Positions 1 through 9,217 are shown, counted from the stretch's first letter. The stretch is 64,000 nucleotides of DNA from Sinorhizobium meliloti 4H41 (GCF_000375585.1 NZ_AQWP01000003.1:62172-126171), one strand, 5' to 3'. Numbers and translations are program-made. The notes: a model not told the origin generated them from the sequence alone.

Positions 1-589
1 CCGTCACGAGCAGGTTCAGCCAGGCGATACTGAGCGGGTCCTCGCGCTCGGCCGAAACCTTCATCAACAGCGCGACGATGGCGAGACCGACCGCCGACCC
101 CAGCGCCCAGGCCGCGCCTGACTGGAAGGTTGCGGCGCCCGGCCTGACGACGATCAGAATGCCGGCGAAGCCGGCAACGAGGCTGAGGACCCGGGCGACC
201 GAGAACCGCTCGCCGAGAAAAAGTACCGACCCGAGCGCAACGAAGAGGGGCATGGTGAAGGCGATCGCGGTCGCGGAGGCCAAAGGTATCTCGGTGACGG
301 CAATGAAGGCCGCGACGAGCGCCAGAAGCTTGATGACGGCCCTGATCGCATGGACGGAGAAATGCATCGACCGGCCGCCGGATTGCGCGATGCCGAGCGG
401 AAATCCGCGGCGGCACAGCATCAGATAGAGCGCGATCAGGCTGGCAAGGTTACGGAAGAAGACGATGCCGATCGGGTGGACCTCCCCGGCCACGAAGCGC
501 ACGATGACGCCGTCCATCGCCGCGACCAGGGAATTTGCCCCCATCAGCAGGGCTCCGGCGACGGCCGCAGGCAGGGCGATCTTCTTCAT
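1..589 (-). CDS. DMT/EamA-family permease, C-terminus cut by window edge
   Basis: Read on the minus strand from an ATG at 589, this gives about 196 residues rich in hydrophobic helices, beginning MKKIALPAAVAGALLMGANS and including the EamA-type stretch IPLASATAIAFTMPLFVALG. EamA proteins are ten-helix exporters or importers of small metabolites in the inner membrane; roughly two thirds of the usual ~290 residues is present and the rest lies beyond base 1. Its ATG overlaps the stop of the upstream ABC ATPase gene by four bases (ATGA), so it is translationally coupled as the last gene of the importer operon. Substrate unknown; a coupled role in export or uptake of the same compound class is inference. 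Confidence 0.85.
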   Translation of the reverse strand, partial: MKKIALPAAVAGALLMGANSLVAAMDGVIVRFVAGEVHPIGIVFFRNLASLIALYLMLCRRGFPLGIAQSGGRSMHFSVHAIRAVIKLLALVAAFIAVTEIPLASATAIAFTMPLFVALGSVLFLGERFSVARVLSLVAGFAGILIVVRPGAATFQSGAAWALGSAVGLAIVALLMKVSAEREDPLSIAWLNLLVT

Positions 590-2226
590 GCCGCGTCGGC
601 GGCTGTCTGCCACTTCGGCTTCGGAGTCGCATTGATGAGCTGACGCGTATAGGCATGTTGCGGGTTGCGGAAGATCTCTTCCGTCGTCGCGTGCTCGACG
701 ATCTCGCCGCTCTTCATGACGATGATGCGATCGGCAAAGTGACGAACGATCGGCAGATCATGGGTTATGAAGATGTAGGCAAGGCCCAGCCGGTCACGCA
801 ATTCCGCCAGAAGGTCGATGACCTGCACCTGCACCGAGACGTCGAGCGCCGAGACGGCTTCGTCGCAGACGACGAGTTCCGGATCGCAGGCAAGCGCTCG
901 GGCAATGGCGATGCGCTGCCGCTGGCCCCCTGAGAACTGGTGCGGATAGCGTTTGGCGTGCTCTGGATTTAAGCCGACGAGCCCCAGCAATTCGGTGACC
1001 CGGTCGCGCCAGCGCGCCTTCTCCAGAATGTCCTTGTGGATGCGCCACGGCTCCGAGACGATGTCGAACACCGTCATGCGCGGGTTCATCGAACTGTAGG
1101 GGTCCTGGAACACCATCTGCACCTTCCGGCGGAAGGCCAGCAGTTGCTTGCGGTCCATCTTCAGCACGTCGCGTCCGTGAAACAGCGCCTGGCCGCCGGA
1201 AGCCTCGTTCAGGCCCAGAAGCACGCGCGCGACGGTCGATTTGCCGGAGCCGCTCTCGCCGACGATCCCGATCGTCTCGCCGGCTGCGACGTCGAAGCTC
1301 AGATTCTTGACTGCATGCAAGCGCGCCGGCTTCGCAAAAAGCCCGGACGAGAGCGTGTAGAACTTGTCGATGTTCTTCACTTCCAGGATCGGTTTCCCAG
1401 CCGGCCGCGGCGGCCTCGCCGGCGCTCCATCGTCGGCATGCGGGAGGGCATTGATCAGCGTCCGCGTGTAGCTGTGGGCGGGATTTTCGAAGACGGCGCG
1501 GGCTTCGCCCTCCTCCACGATGCGGCCGGCCTTCATGACGATCACCCGGTCGGCCATATTGGCGGCGACCTCGAGGTCATGTGTGATCATGATGATGGCA
1601 AGGCCCTCTTCGGCCTGCAGCTTCTTCAGAAGCTCGAGGATCTGCGCCTGCACGCTCACGTCGAGTGCCGTCGTCGGCTCGTCGGCAATCAGGATTTCCG
1701 GCTTGAGCGCGATCGCCATGCCGATCATGATGCGCTGGCGCTGGCCGCCGGAAAACTGGTGCGGATACTGGTCGATGCGCTTCTCCGGCTCCGGGATGCC
1801 CACGCGCCTCAATATGTCGACCGCCCTTTGCCGGGCCTCGGCACCGGTCGCAACGCCGTGGACACTGAACACCTCCTCCAGCTGCCAGCCGATCGTATAG
1901 ACGGGGTTCAGATGGGAGAGCGGGTCCTGGAAGATCATCGCGATCCTGCGGCCGTTGAGGTCCCGCCGCTCACCCTCCGAAAACGAGGAGAGATCGCGCC
2001 CGCGATAGGCGACCGAACCCGCGCAGATATCGCCCGGAGGCGTGTCGATGAGCCCCATGATCGCACTCGCGCTGACCGACTTGCCGGAGCCGGACTCGCC
2101 CAGGATCACGAGCGTCTCGCCGGCGTCGACATGAAAGCTGACCCCGCTCGTCGCACGGAAGGCACCTCCGAGCGACAGGAAATCCACGGTCAGATCCTTG
2201 ACCTCGAGGAGGTGTGGGCCGGTCAT
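586..2226 (-). CDS. ABC transporter ATP-binding protein, fused DppD-DppF type
   Basis: A 546-residue protein with two complete nucleotide-binding domains, the fused form of the OppD/OppF pair that powers peptide, opine or glutathione importers on the cytoplasmic face of the membrane. Each half has a Walker A (GESGSGKS), a signature motif (SGGQRQRI), a Walker B (ILIADEPTTALD in the first, LVVCDEAVSALD in the second) and a switch histidine (ITHDL). The reading frame stays open 50 codons upstream, but the ATG at 2226 overlaps the permease stop by ATGA and begins at the conserved domain, so I chose it. The first half's linker carries the oligopeptide-transporter C-terminal region (HSYTRTLINALP). 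Confidence 0.93.
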   Translation of the reverse strand: MTGPHLLEVKDLTVDFLSLGGAFRATSGVSFHVDAGETLVILGESGSGKSVSASAIMGLIDTPPGDICAGSVAYRGRDLSSFSEGERRDLNGRRIAMIFQDPLSHLNPVYTIGWQLEEVFSVHGVATGAEARQRAVDILRRVGIPEPEKRIDQYPHQFSGGQRQRIMIGMAIALKPEILIADEPTTALDVSVQAQILELLKKLQAEEGLAIIMITHDLEVAANMADRVIVMKAGRIVEEGEARAVFENPAHSYTRTLINALPHADDGAPARPPRPAGKPILEVKNIDKFYTLSSGLFAKPARLHAVKNLSFDVAAGETIGIVGESGSGKSTVARVLLGLNEASGGQALFHGRDVLKMDRKQLLAFRRKVQMVFQDPYSSMNPRMTVFDIVSEPWRIHKDILEKARWRDRVTELLGLVGLNPEHAKRYPHQFSGGQRQRIAIARALACDPELVVCDEAVSALDVSVQVQVIDLLAELRDRLGLAYIFITHDLPIVRHFADRIIVMKSGEIVEHATTEEIFRNPQHAYTRQLINATPKPKWQTAADAA

Positions 2227-3170
2227 TTGCGTTTCTCCGGAATGCCCTTCTTCGAGCGGGCGAGTTCGATCCGCCACCGCTGCTGGGGATCGGCATAGGT
2301 GCGCCACCAGCTCGACAGGATATTGAGCGAAAGCGTCGTCAACAGGATCGCCAGGCCCGGCCAGAAGGCGATCCACCAGGCGGTCGAGAGATAGCCGCGG
2401 CCGGTCGCGACCATGGCACCCCAGGTGAATTCAGGCGCCTGGATGCCGAGGCCGAGGAAGCTCAGCGACGACTCGGCAAGAACGACGGTTGCGAAGTCGA
2501 TGGCTCCGATCGTGACCAGCGTCGGCAGCACGATCGGGGCGATGTGACGGAAAAGGATGCGCGTGTGGTTGGCGCCGAGCGCGACGGCGGCGCTGACGAA
2601 CATCCGCTCTCTCACCTCGAGCACTTCCGCACGCGTGGTGCGCAGATAGATCGGCACGCGGGTGATCGCCAGCACCAGAATGAGGTTGGTGACGGAAGGG
2701 CCCAGGCTGAAGAGGACGATCAGCGCCAGCAGCAGCGAAGGAAAGCTCATCACGATGTCAGCACCGCGCATGATCATCGTGCCGGCGGCGCCTCGCGAAT
2801 AACCGGCAATCAAGCCGAGCATGCCGCCGATGACGACCGAGCAGAGCACCGCAAAGAACGCAATGCCGATCGTGTTCTGCGCACCCACCACGAGGCGCGC
2901 GAGAAGGCTGCGGCCGAGCGTGTCGGCGCCGAGCACATAGGTCCAACCCTGAGACAGGCTGAACGGCGCCATGTTTCGTGCGCGGAAATTCGGTTTGTCG
3001 ATGAGGTCGCCCATCAGCCACGGCCCGAAAACGGCGCATGCGACCACGACCAGCAGGAAGATCACGGCGGCAAGCGCCAGCCAGTCCCGGCTGACGAGAC
3101 GCAGTATCTGAAAACGCGAGACTTTCGTCTCGGGGGTATCGGCGGAAGTCGTCATGGCCGTCGCACTCAT
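2223..3170 (-). CDS. ABC transporter permease, DppC type
   Basis: A 315-residue inner-membrane permease of the OppC/DppC family. It has a hydrophobic N-terminal helix around residues 28-52 after a polar start, the periplasmic segment with the family motif GADTLGRSLLARLV, several further helices, and the cytoplasmic EAA-type loop near ALGANHTRILFRHIAP that docks on the ATPase. It forms a heterodimer with the DppB-type product encoded just upstream. Start and stop overlap both neighbours by ATGA, so the four structural genes are a tightly coupled operon. The substrate cannot be read from the permease. Confidence 0.93.
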   Translation of the reverse strand: MSATAMTTSADTPETKVSRFQILRLVSRDWLALAAVIFLLVVVACAVFGPWLMGDLIDKPNFRARNMAPFSLSQGWTYVLGADTLGRSLLARLVVGAQNTIGIAFFAVLCSVVIGGMLGLIAGYSRGAAGTMIMRGADIVMSFPSLLLALIVLFSLGPSVTNLILVLAITRVPIYLRTTRAEVLEVRERMFVSAAVALGANHTRILFRHIAPIVLPTLVTIGAIDFATVVLAESSLSFLGLGIQAPEFTWGAMVATGRGYLSTAWWIAFWPGLAILLTTLSLNILSSWWRTYADPQQRWRIELARSKKGIPEKRK

Positions 3171-4090
3171 CTCGTTTCAAACCTTATGCGGGGATCGAGC
3201 CGCGCATAGACGAGGTCTATCGCGATGTTCAGGACGAAGATGGCAATCGCCGTCACCAGCACCGTCGCCTGGATGAGCGCGAAGTCGCGCCGTACGATCG
3301 CGTCGATCATGAGCTTGCCGATGCCCGGCCAGCCGAAGATGGTTTCCACGACGACGGCGCCGTTGACGAGGCTTGCAGCAAGGTCGCCGGCGACGGTGAT
3401 GACCGGGAGGAGCGAGTTGCGCAGGGCGTGCCGGAAGACGATCCGGGACCGGTTCACGCCCTTGGCCCGCGCGGTCTTCACATAGGGCGAGGCAAGCGCA
3501 CCCATCATCGTGCCGCGAACGACCTGGACCAGCAGGCCGAAGGGTCTGAGGGTCAGCACGAAGATCGGCATGATCCAATGCAGCGCCGTTCCCGTCCCGG
3601 AGGTCGGAAGCAGGCCCAGTCCGACGGAGAAGACAAGGATCGCCACGATCGCAACCCAGAAATCCGGGGCGCTGGCGCCCGCCAGCGACGCGGTGCTCGC
3701 GATCTTGTCGAACAGGCTGTTCGGGCGTGCCGCGGCAAGCGACCCGACCACGACGGCGAGACAGAGAGAAAGAACGATCGCGATCACGGCGAGCTTCAGC
3801 GTTTGCGGAAAGGCCTCGAGCGCTACTTCCATGGCCGGCCGGTTGCGGCTCAGCGCGTCCCCGAAATCGAAGCGCGCGAGATCGACCAGGTACCGGCCGA
3901 ATTGCACGACCAGGGGATCGTTGAAGCCGTGCGCTTCCGAGAAGGCCTGACGCTGCGCTTCGGAAGAATCGAGCGGCAGATAGAGATAGGCCGGATCGCC
4001 GGTAAGCCTCGAGAGGAAGAAGACGAGCACCAGAAGTCCGATGACCGCGATCAGGCTCTGGCCGGCGCGTCTGAGAATGAAAGCGAACAC
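3167..4090 (-). CDS. ABC transporter permease, DppB type
   Basis: A 307-residue OppB/DppB-family permease. The N-terminal helix (residues about 9-29) is followed by the conserved periplasmic region with LTGDPAYLYLPLDSSEAQ and GFNDPLVVQFGRYL, then helices and the docking loop TARAKGVNRSRIVFRHALRN. It ends with the family-typical VYARLDPRIRFE. It lies 72 bases after the binding-protein gene and overlaps the DppC-type gene by ATGA. Together with the binding protein and fused ATPase it forms a complete importer. Confidence 0.93.
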   Translation of the reverse strand: MFAFILRRAGQSLIAVIGLLVLVFFLSRLTGDPAYLYLPLDSSEAQRQAFSEAHGFNDPLVVQFGRYLVDLARFDFGDALSRNRPAMEVALEAFPQTLKLAVIAIVLSLCLAVVVGSLAAARPNSLFDKIASTASLAGASAPDFWVAIVAILVFSVGLGLLPTSGTGTALHWIMPIFVLTLRPFGLLVQVVRGTMMGALASPYVKTARAKGVNRSRIVFRHALRNSLLPVITVAGDLAASLVNGAVVVETIFGWPGIGKLMIDAIVRRDFALIQATVLVTAIAIFVLNIAIDLVYARLDPRIRFETR

Positions 4091-4162
4091 GGCGTTTCCT
4101 TTCCACCGTAATCAAGGAGGGCGCCGCGACGTGAGACACGCCGCGGCGGCAGGTCGGGTTGG

Positions 4163-5671
4163 TCAGTCCTTGAAATGGATCTCGGAGAGCGCGATTTCGC
4201 TGTTCGTCTTGAGGTCCGGCTTCCAGTCGAGGCGCGAGCCGACACGGACATAGCCGATCATGTGGTACATCGGCACGTCTGCGACGATCTCGTCGTGCAC
4301 CTTCGCGAAGACCTCCTGAAACAGCTTTTCACGCTCGTCGCCGGTCGCGGCCATCGCCTTTTTCAGCACGACGTCGAGGTCGGGATCGGCGATCGTCGAA
4401 TATTGTCCCTCGCTCAGATACATGACCGGAGCGGTAAACCCGGCGTCGCCCGTGTTGTTGTCGTGCTGCTGCTGGAAGAGCGTCGGCCCGCGTCCCTCCG
4501 GGAAGGGCTTGTCGAGATAGCGCACCCAGTCGGCCGCTTCGAGCTGGCGTATGGAGACGTTGAGCCCGATCTCCTGCCACATGGACCGCATCGCTTCGAG
4601 GCTTTCGGCCGAGTTCGGGAAGAAACCGTTGCGCCCGATCAGCACGATCTCCTTGTCGACCGGAGCACCCTCGGCCTTGGCTTGCTCGACCAGCTTCATC
4701 GCCTCTTCGGGATTGTAGGTCCATGGCTTGATATCGGGGTTATGACCGCGAACGCCCGGGACGACCATTTGCGAAGCCCGCAGAACGTCCTTGCCGAACA
4801 GCGCTTCGCCCATGCCGTCCCAGTCGATGGCCATGTTCAGCGCCTTGCGGATGCGGACATCGTCGAGCGGCGGAATCTGCGCATCGATGCGCATGCGCGT
4901 CGTCTCTGAGTTCAGATAGGCAAAGTCCGACTCGGCATTGGTCGCGTCCTGCACGGCGATGGATGGGGTCATGTCCGCTTCGCCCGATTCGACCATGGCC
5001 GCCCGGATGGCCGACTCGCTGCGCCAGACATAGGTCGCGCGCGTGACGTCCGGCTTGGCGCCCCAGTAGGCATCGTGACGCTTCAGGACGATCTGCTCGT
5101 TGGACTTGCTTTCGACGACATAGGGTCCCGTGCCCACGGGATCGTTGCTTTCCTTGTCGAACGGCATGTTGGGGGAGACAATCTGCACGGTGCCGAGCAG
5201 CGTCGGCATGATCGGCACCGGGCTGTCGGAGGAGATCTCCACCGTCTGCGCATCGATCGCCTTCGGCGTCAGTTTGACGTCGCCGAATTTCGAGCGGCTG
5301 TCGCAGGTGAGGTCGGGGTTCATCAGGCGATTGATGGACTTGACCACCGCTTCGGCGTCGAATGCCGCGCCGTCCTGAAACTTGACGCCGCTCTTGAGGT
5401 GCACACGCCAGGTCAGGTCGTCCACCTGCTCCCATTTTTCCGCTAGCCAGGGACCGACGGTGCCCTTCTCCGTGTCGATGACAGTCAGGGTCTCGGTAAT
5501 GTTTGAATTGATGATGCGGCCTATATCCGACCTGATGGAGCGACAGGGATCGAGATTGGCCGGCTGCTCCGGCAACACGATTTTCACCTCGCCTTCGGCG
5601 GCCATCGCGACGCCGGAAAAGAGCGTCGCGGTCAAAAGCGCCACGGCGCGGGTACAATAGCGGATGGTCAT
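4163..5671 (-). CDS. ABC transporter substrate-binding protein, family 5 (DppA/OppA-like)
   Basis: A 502-residue periplasmic solute receptor. The N-terminus (MTIRYCTRAVALLTATLFSG, cleavage likely after VAMA) is a clear signal peptide. The family-5 features are visible: an early NLDPCRSIRSDIG segment, LTWRVHLKSGVKFQDGAAFD, and the DDVRIRKALNMAIDW helix. The frame is open 27 codons further up, but the ATG at 5671 is preceded by GAGGAG and starts the signal peptide. First gene of the minus-strand importer operon. A palindromic operator candidate lies about 90 bases upstream and is also found at the FadR-type regulator gene. Ligand unknown; the DapA-like neighbour hints at a carbohydrate acid or opine. 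Confidence 0.92.
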   Translation of the reverse strand: MTIRYCTRAVALLTATLFSGVAMAAEGEVKIVLPEQPANLDPCRSIRSDIGRIINSNITETLTVIDTEKGTVGPWLAEKWEQVDDLTWRVHLKSGVKFQDGAAFDAEAVVKSINRLMNPDLTCDSRSKFGDVKLTPKAIDAQTVEISSDSPVPIMPTLLGTVQIVSPNMPFDKESNDPVGTGPYVVESKSNEQIVLKRHDAYWGAKPDVTRATYVWRSESAIRAAMVESGEADMTPSIAVQDATNAESDFAYLNSETTRMRIDAQIPPLDDVRIRKALNMAIDWDGMGEALFGKDVLRASQMVVPGVRGHNPDIKPWTYNPEEAMKLVEQAKAEGAPVDKEIVLIGRNGFFPNSAESLEAMRSMWQEIGLNVSIRQLEAADWVRYLDKPFPEGRGPTLFQQQHDNNTGDAGFTAPVMYLSEGQYSTIADPDLDVVLKKAMAATGDEREKLFQEVFAKVHDEIVADVPMYHMIGYVRVGSRLDWKPDLKTNSEIALSEIHFKD

Positions 5672-5757
5672 TTCTTTCTCCTCCTCGATAAAGACCAGGA
5701 CGTTGCGGCGGGCCGTTTTCGGCCTCGTAGTCCTCCGGCACCGCATCCGCACTAGCG

Positions 5758-5777
5758 CACTAATGTATTAGTGTGTT
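5758..5777. promoter_or_regulatory. Operator candidate for the FadR-type regulator, copy 1
   Basis: The bases CACTAATGTATTAGTG form an imperfect palindrome, extended by TGTT. The 17-base core TAATGTATTAGTGTGTT matches 15 of 17 positions with 7601-7617 read on the other strand, just upstream of the FadR-type regulator gene. FadR-subfamily repressors bind short A/T-rich inverted repeats of this size. It sits about 90 bases upstream of the binding-protein gene, as expected for repression of the importer operon. Confidence 0.55.
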
Positions 5778-5794
5778 CACACGAAAGTGTCAAC

Positions 5795-6751
5795 TCAGGC
5801 TGAAGCGGTCGCGGCTGCCTTTCCGGAGCGCCTCAGGCAGGCGGCTTCAGCCTGCTTCAAGCTCTCAACCGCTACGCCGACGGGGCCAAGCTTCGCAGCG
5901 CCCAGATTGGAGATCATCGGCATCAGCGGGCCCGTGTCGGCGATCCCCGCCAGCCGCATGCCGTCATGAAGCACCTGCAAACCGCCAAGGTCTGTGCGAA
6001 CTCTCTCGAACTCCAGAAACGGCCGGCTGAGCTCCAATGCCTCGGCTCCGCGCCCGGCCTTGTAGAGCGTAAGGAGTTCCATCGCGGCCGAAGGGGCAAT
6101 GCAGACCGCGCCCGAAGTATAGGTCGTCATTGCGCGGCGGCCGAGATGGTCGTGGATCGGCGTTTCGCCCATGCCGCTCGCCATCCGGTCTTTCCCGATC
6201 GCCGCCGTGACGGCGTCGAGATAGGCGTCCTGCGCCGGATCGGCCCGCTCCACGGCATATTTGACGAAATCGACGGCGCCTTCGGAGACGAGGCGGGCAA
6301 GCTCGTCCGGATCGACATAATTCTCCCGCTTCAGATAGAGCACCAGGCCATGGCCGAGGACCGCCGCGAGGCGGCGCACGCCATTGGCGACACCGGCAGA
6401 ATCTGCCGGAAACTGCGTCGGGAGGAGCATCACGTTCTTGAAACCCAGATCGCGGGCGATCGGCACCTGCGCCAGGGCCTTTCCGAAGTCCGGACCGATC
6501 GACGTGACGAGAGCGGTCTGCGGTGCAGCGCCCGCAATCACCGCCTCCATGCCCGCGCGATAGTCGTCCAGGCCGAAATGATAAAGGTTGGCATTTCCGC
6601 CATAGAGGAGAATACGCACCCCGCCTGCCTCGATATGGCGAATGATCGCCACGTTGGCGTCGGCGTTCACCGTCAGGTCCGCATTCAGCGCGATGGGCGG
6701 GACCGCCACCACGGAAGCTGCGTAATCACGGGCATCAAGTCGAGTTTGCAT
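5795..6751 (-). CDS. Dihydrodipicolinate synthase/N-acetylneuraminate lyase family aldolase
   Basis: A 318-residue class I aldolase of the DapA/NanA superfamily, a TIM barrel that cleaves or condenses pyruvate-like substrates through a Schiff-base lysine. The lysine is probably that in VDFVKYAVER. The N-terminal LNADLTVNADANVAIIRHIE replaces the usual TPF start region, so this belongs to a divergent branch and the substrate is uncertain. I chose the ATG at 6751, preceded by GGAGGAGG, over one five codons earlier that lacks a site. It follows the FadR-type regulator gene on the same strand by 67 bases and precedes the importer operon, so a role in breaking down the imported compound is likely. 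Confidence 0.8.
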   Translation of the reverse strand: MQTRLDARDYAASVVAVPPIALNADLTVNADANVAIIRHIEAGGVRILLYGGNANLYHFGLDDYRAGMEAVIAGAAPQTALVTSIGPDFGKALAQVPIARDLGFKNVMLLPTQFPADSAGVANGVRRLAAVLGHGLVLYLKRENYVDPDELARLVSEGAVDFVKYAVERADPAQDAYLDAVTAAIGKDRMASGMGETPIHDHLGRRAMTTYTSGAVCIAPSAAMELLTLYKAGRGAEALELSRPFLEFERVRTDLGGLQVLHDGMRLAGIADTGPLMPMISNLGAAKLGPVGVAVESLKQAEAACLRRSGKAAATASA

Positions 6752-6800
6752 GAGAACCTCCTCCATAAGTCGGTTTTCATTACAACATACCCGATGATTT

Positions 6801-6815
6801 GTAAAATATATTTAC
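6801..6815. promoter_or_regulatory. Inverted repeat upstream of the aldolase gene
   Basis: GTAAA and TTTAC face each other across five A/T bases, about 50 bases upstream of the aldolase start. The position and symmetry fit a repressor site or promoter overlap for the aldolase gene. It differs from the TAATG-type sites at 5758 and 7601. Confidence 0.3.
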
Positions 6816-6818
6816 CTA

Positions 6819-7550
6819 TCAGGAGTCGATCGTTCCGTCCGTCATCCTTCGGCGCGCCTTGATGATGTGCGTTTCCATCGCCACCCGTGCCCATACGGCA
6901 TCTTTCGTGCGGATCGCTTCGACGATCTCGGCATGTTCGGCAATGACCCGACGGGCGCGTGCCTGCGATCCGGACCGGGTGAGCGCAAGCGAGACATTCA
7001 TGAAGCTGGTCAGCGAAACCTCGGAACCTTCCAGCGCCTTGGCGAAAAACTCGTTTCCTGTTCCCTCGCAGATCGCAAGATGGAAACGCCGGTCGCTTTC
7101 GGGAAGGAAAGCCCCGCGGCCGACCTCATGGGCGAAGGCCTCATGGGCTTCGAGGATGGCGGCAAGCTGCTTTTCCGTGCGCCGCTCCGCTGCCAGTGCT
7201 GCCGCCTGACCTTCCACGTAGAAGCGAAGCTCCTGATAGCGCAGGAAGCGCGAAATGTCTTCCAGGTCGGCCAGGTTCGGCAGATCTTGCGAGGGCCTGC
7301 TCAAGACATAGGTGCCGCTGCCGCGCCGCGCTTCCACGAGGCCGTCAACCCGCAGGCGCGCAAGCGCCTCGCGGACGACCGGACGCGAGACGCCGAAGCG
7401 TTCGGCAAGTTCGTTCTCCGTCGGCAGCCGCGCGCCCGGTTGAAAGATGCCGTTCAATATGTCGTGCAGGATGCGCCCGTAGACCTGATCGGCATAGCTC
7501 GACGGGCGGGTTTCGGCTAGGCTTTCGAGGATGGGCGACTTCGCGGGCAC
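6819..7550 (-). CDS. GntR-family transcriptional regulator, FadR subfamily
   Basis: A 243-residue regulator with an N-terminal winged helix (LPTENELAERFGVSRPVVRE, about residues 43-62) and a C-terminal all-helical FCD effector domain in which the metal/ligand residues appear as ESDRRFHLAICEGTGN and the late HAEIVEAI. FadR-type repressors usually control the adjacent sugar-acid or organic-acid operon. An upstream GTG at 7592 is in frame but has no ribosome site; the GTG at 7550 follows AGGAAGG at good spacing, so I chose it. Predicted to repress itself and the importer operon through the paired TAATG sites. Confidence 0.88.
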   Translation of the reverse strand: MPAKSPILESLAETRPSSYADQVYGRILHDILNGIFQPGARLPTENELAERFGVSRPVVREALARLRVDGLVEARRGSGTYVLSRPSQDLPNLADLEDISRFLRYQELRFYVEGQAAALAAERRTEKQLAAILEAHEAFAHEVGRGAFLPESDRRFHLAICEGTGNEFFAKALEGSEVSLTSFMNVSLALTRSGSQARARRVIAEHAEIVEAIRTKDAVWARVAMETHIIKARRRMTDGTIDS

Positions 7551-7600
7551 GGCGATCCTTCCTGTCCTGCCGGGCCGGCCGGCGAGATCCACTTCACACT

Positions 7601-7617
7601 AACACATTAATGCATTA
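7601..7617. promoter_or_regulatory. Operator candidate for the FadR-type regulator, copy 2
   Basis: Contains the perfect 10-base palindrome TAATGCATTA. Read on the minus strand it is TAATGCATTAATGTGTT, matching the site at 5761-5777 at 15 of 17 positions. It lies between two divergently transcribed regulator genes, 51 bases before the minus-strand start, so autoregulation is likely and an effect on the plus-strand regulator is possible. Confidence 0.55.
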
Positions 7618-7653
7618 TTACAGGATCTGGAACCGTCCTGGAGGATTGGATTT

Positions 7654-8358
7654 TTGATATCGGAAGCTCCGGCTGCCAAACACCGCAGCGGCCTTGACCG
7701 CACCCGGCAGATCGCGCCGCAAATCGTGGAATATCTTCGCGAGAGGATCCTCGCACTCGACCTCGCCCCCGGCACGGCGCTCTCGCGCGTCGAGTTGCAG
7801 AAACAGTTCGGTCTCAGCCAGACACCGGTGCGTGACGCGCTGATGCGCCTGGAGGAGGAAGGCCTCGTCACCGTCTATCCGCAATATGCGACGCTGGTGT
7901 CGAAAATCGATATCAATCTGGCACGCCAGACCCACCTCATGCGCCGCGCCGTCGAGCAGGAAGCCGTCTTCAATCTGGCGGAAAAGCCCGGCAGGCGGCA
8001 GATCGCAGACCGGCTGCGAGCGGCGAACACCAGGCTGAAAGCCCTCGCCTCCAAGGAACATGCGGAGTTTCTCGCGGCCGACCGTGCGTTCCACTTCATC
8101 ATCTTCGAGGAAGCGGGGCTGGAGCATATCTGGCCGATCATCCGCCGCCACAGCGGCCATATCGATCGTCTGCGGCGTCTCAATCTCGTCAATGTCGGCA
8201 CCAAACGTGTGGTGGAGACCCACGACATGATCATCGAAAGCATCGAAAAGGGTGCGCCGGTCGAGGCAGCGCAGGCGATGAAGATCCACCTCTCCGGTAC
8301 ATTGTCGATGATCGACGACATTGCGGCGCGTTATCCGGACTACATAGAACTCGGCTAA
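7654..8358 (+). CDS. GntR-family transcriptional regulator with FCD domain
   Basis: A 234-residue regulator with the GntR helix-turn-helix (LSRVELQKQFGLSQTPVRDA) and an FCD effector domain (FLAADRAFHFIIFEEAG, then VETHDMIIESIEKG). It belongs to the FadR-like branch but is clearly distinct from the regulator at 6819. It starts at a TTG preceded by GGAGG nine bases away; no ATG is available. It is divergent from the other regulator and 100 bases before a TauE/SafE exporter on the same strand, so it may regulate the exporter or the importer operon. Confidence 0.88.
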   Translation: MISEAPAAKHRSGLDRTRQIAPQIVEYLRERILALDLAPGTALSRVELQKQFGLSQTPVRDALMRLEEEGLVTVYPQYATLVSKIDINLARQTHLMRRAVEQEAVFNLAEKPGRRQIADRLRAANTRLKALASKEHAEFLAADRAFHFIIFEEAGLEHIWPIIRRHSGHIDRLRRLNLVNVGTKRVVETHDMIIESIEKGAPVEAAQAMKIHLSGTLSMIDDIAARYPDYIELG

Positions 8359-8458
8359 AATGCCGGGAGCCGCGCGCGGCCACCTCATCGATAGGTTCGC
8401 AGACGACGGTCCCGCGGATCTCCTTGTCTGATCCGGCTCGCCTGAGGGCATGTTCGAC

Positions 8459-9217
8459 ATGATGGATTATCTGCTCCTCGCCGCCTCGGGTTTCATCGCC
8501 TGGATCGTTTCGACGATCGGCGGCGGAGGCGGAGCCATGCTTCTCGTGCCGCTCATCGGCTTCATCGCCGGTGCCCAGGCCGTCGCTCCCGTGGCCGCGG
8601 TCGCCACCGTCATTGCGGGAGGCGGGCGCATCCTGGTGTTTTTCCGGGATATAGAATGGCGCGTCGTCGCCTGGGGTCTCCCCGGCGCGGCCCTCGGCGG
8701 CGTCCTCGGCGCCGCCGCCTTCTCCAACACCTCGGCGGAGTGGCTTCAGATCGTCGTCGGTCTGTTCCTGATCTCGACAATATTCCAGTACGGCTTCGGC
8801 CGGCGGGAAAGGGCCTTCGCGGCTGCAACCTGGTGGTTTTTCCCGGCACAATTGATCGTCGGATTTCTGTCCGGCCTGATCGGAGCCATGGGGCCGATCC
8901 TCAACACGCTCTATCTCAATGCCGGCATCACCAAGGAAAAGATGGTGGGGACCAAAACAGCAATCTCCCTACCCATGCATCTCGCCAAGATCGGCACCTA
9001 TACGGCGTTCGGAGCATTTACAGGCAAGCTGCTGCTGTTCGGCATCGCCGCCGGGCTGGGAGCGCTTCTGTCCAACTGGCTCGCCAAGCGCGTGCTGGCG
9101 AACATAAGCGAGCTGAATTTCCGCGCAATCGTGATCGGCTTCATGGCGCTGAGCGGAGCAGTGATGGTCTGGGAGCAGAGAGATACGCTCCTGCGGATTT
9201 TTCCGGGGAGCACTTGA
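8459..9217 (+). CDS. TauE/SafE-family anion exporter
   Basis: A 252-residue membrane protein made of about eight helices, with the glycine-rich first-repeat signature STIGGGGGAMLLVPL and the second-repeat SGLIGAMGPILNTLYLN. The family moves sulfite, sulfoacetate or other organic anions across the inner membrane. The ATG at 8450 lies one base from a GAGGG site, so translation more likely begins at 8459, ten bases after it. It follows the plus-strand GntR regulator and is probably its target. The substrate is unknown. Confidence 0.85.
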   Translation: MMDYLLLAASGFIAWIVSTIGGGGGAMLLVPLIGFIAGAQAVAPVAAVATVIAGGGRILVFFRDIEWRVVAWGLPGAALGGVLGAAAFSNTSAEWLQIVVGLFLISTIFQYGFGRRERAFAAATWWFFPAQLIVGFLSGLIGAMGPILNTLYLNAGITKEKMVGTKTAISLPMHLAKIGTYTAFGAFTGKLLLFGIAAGLGALLSNWLAKRVLANISELNFRAIVIGFMALSGAVMVWEQRDTLLRIFPGST

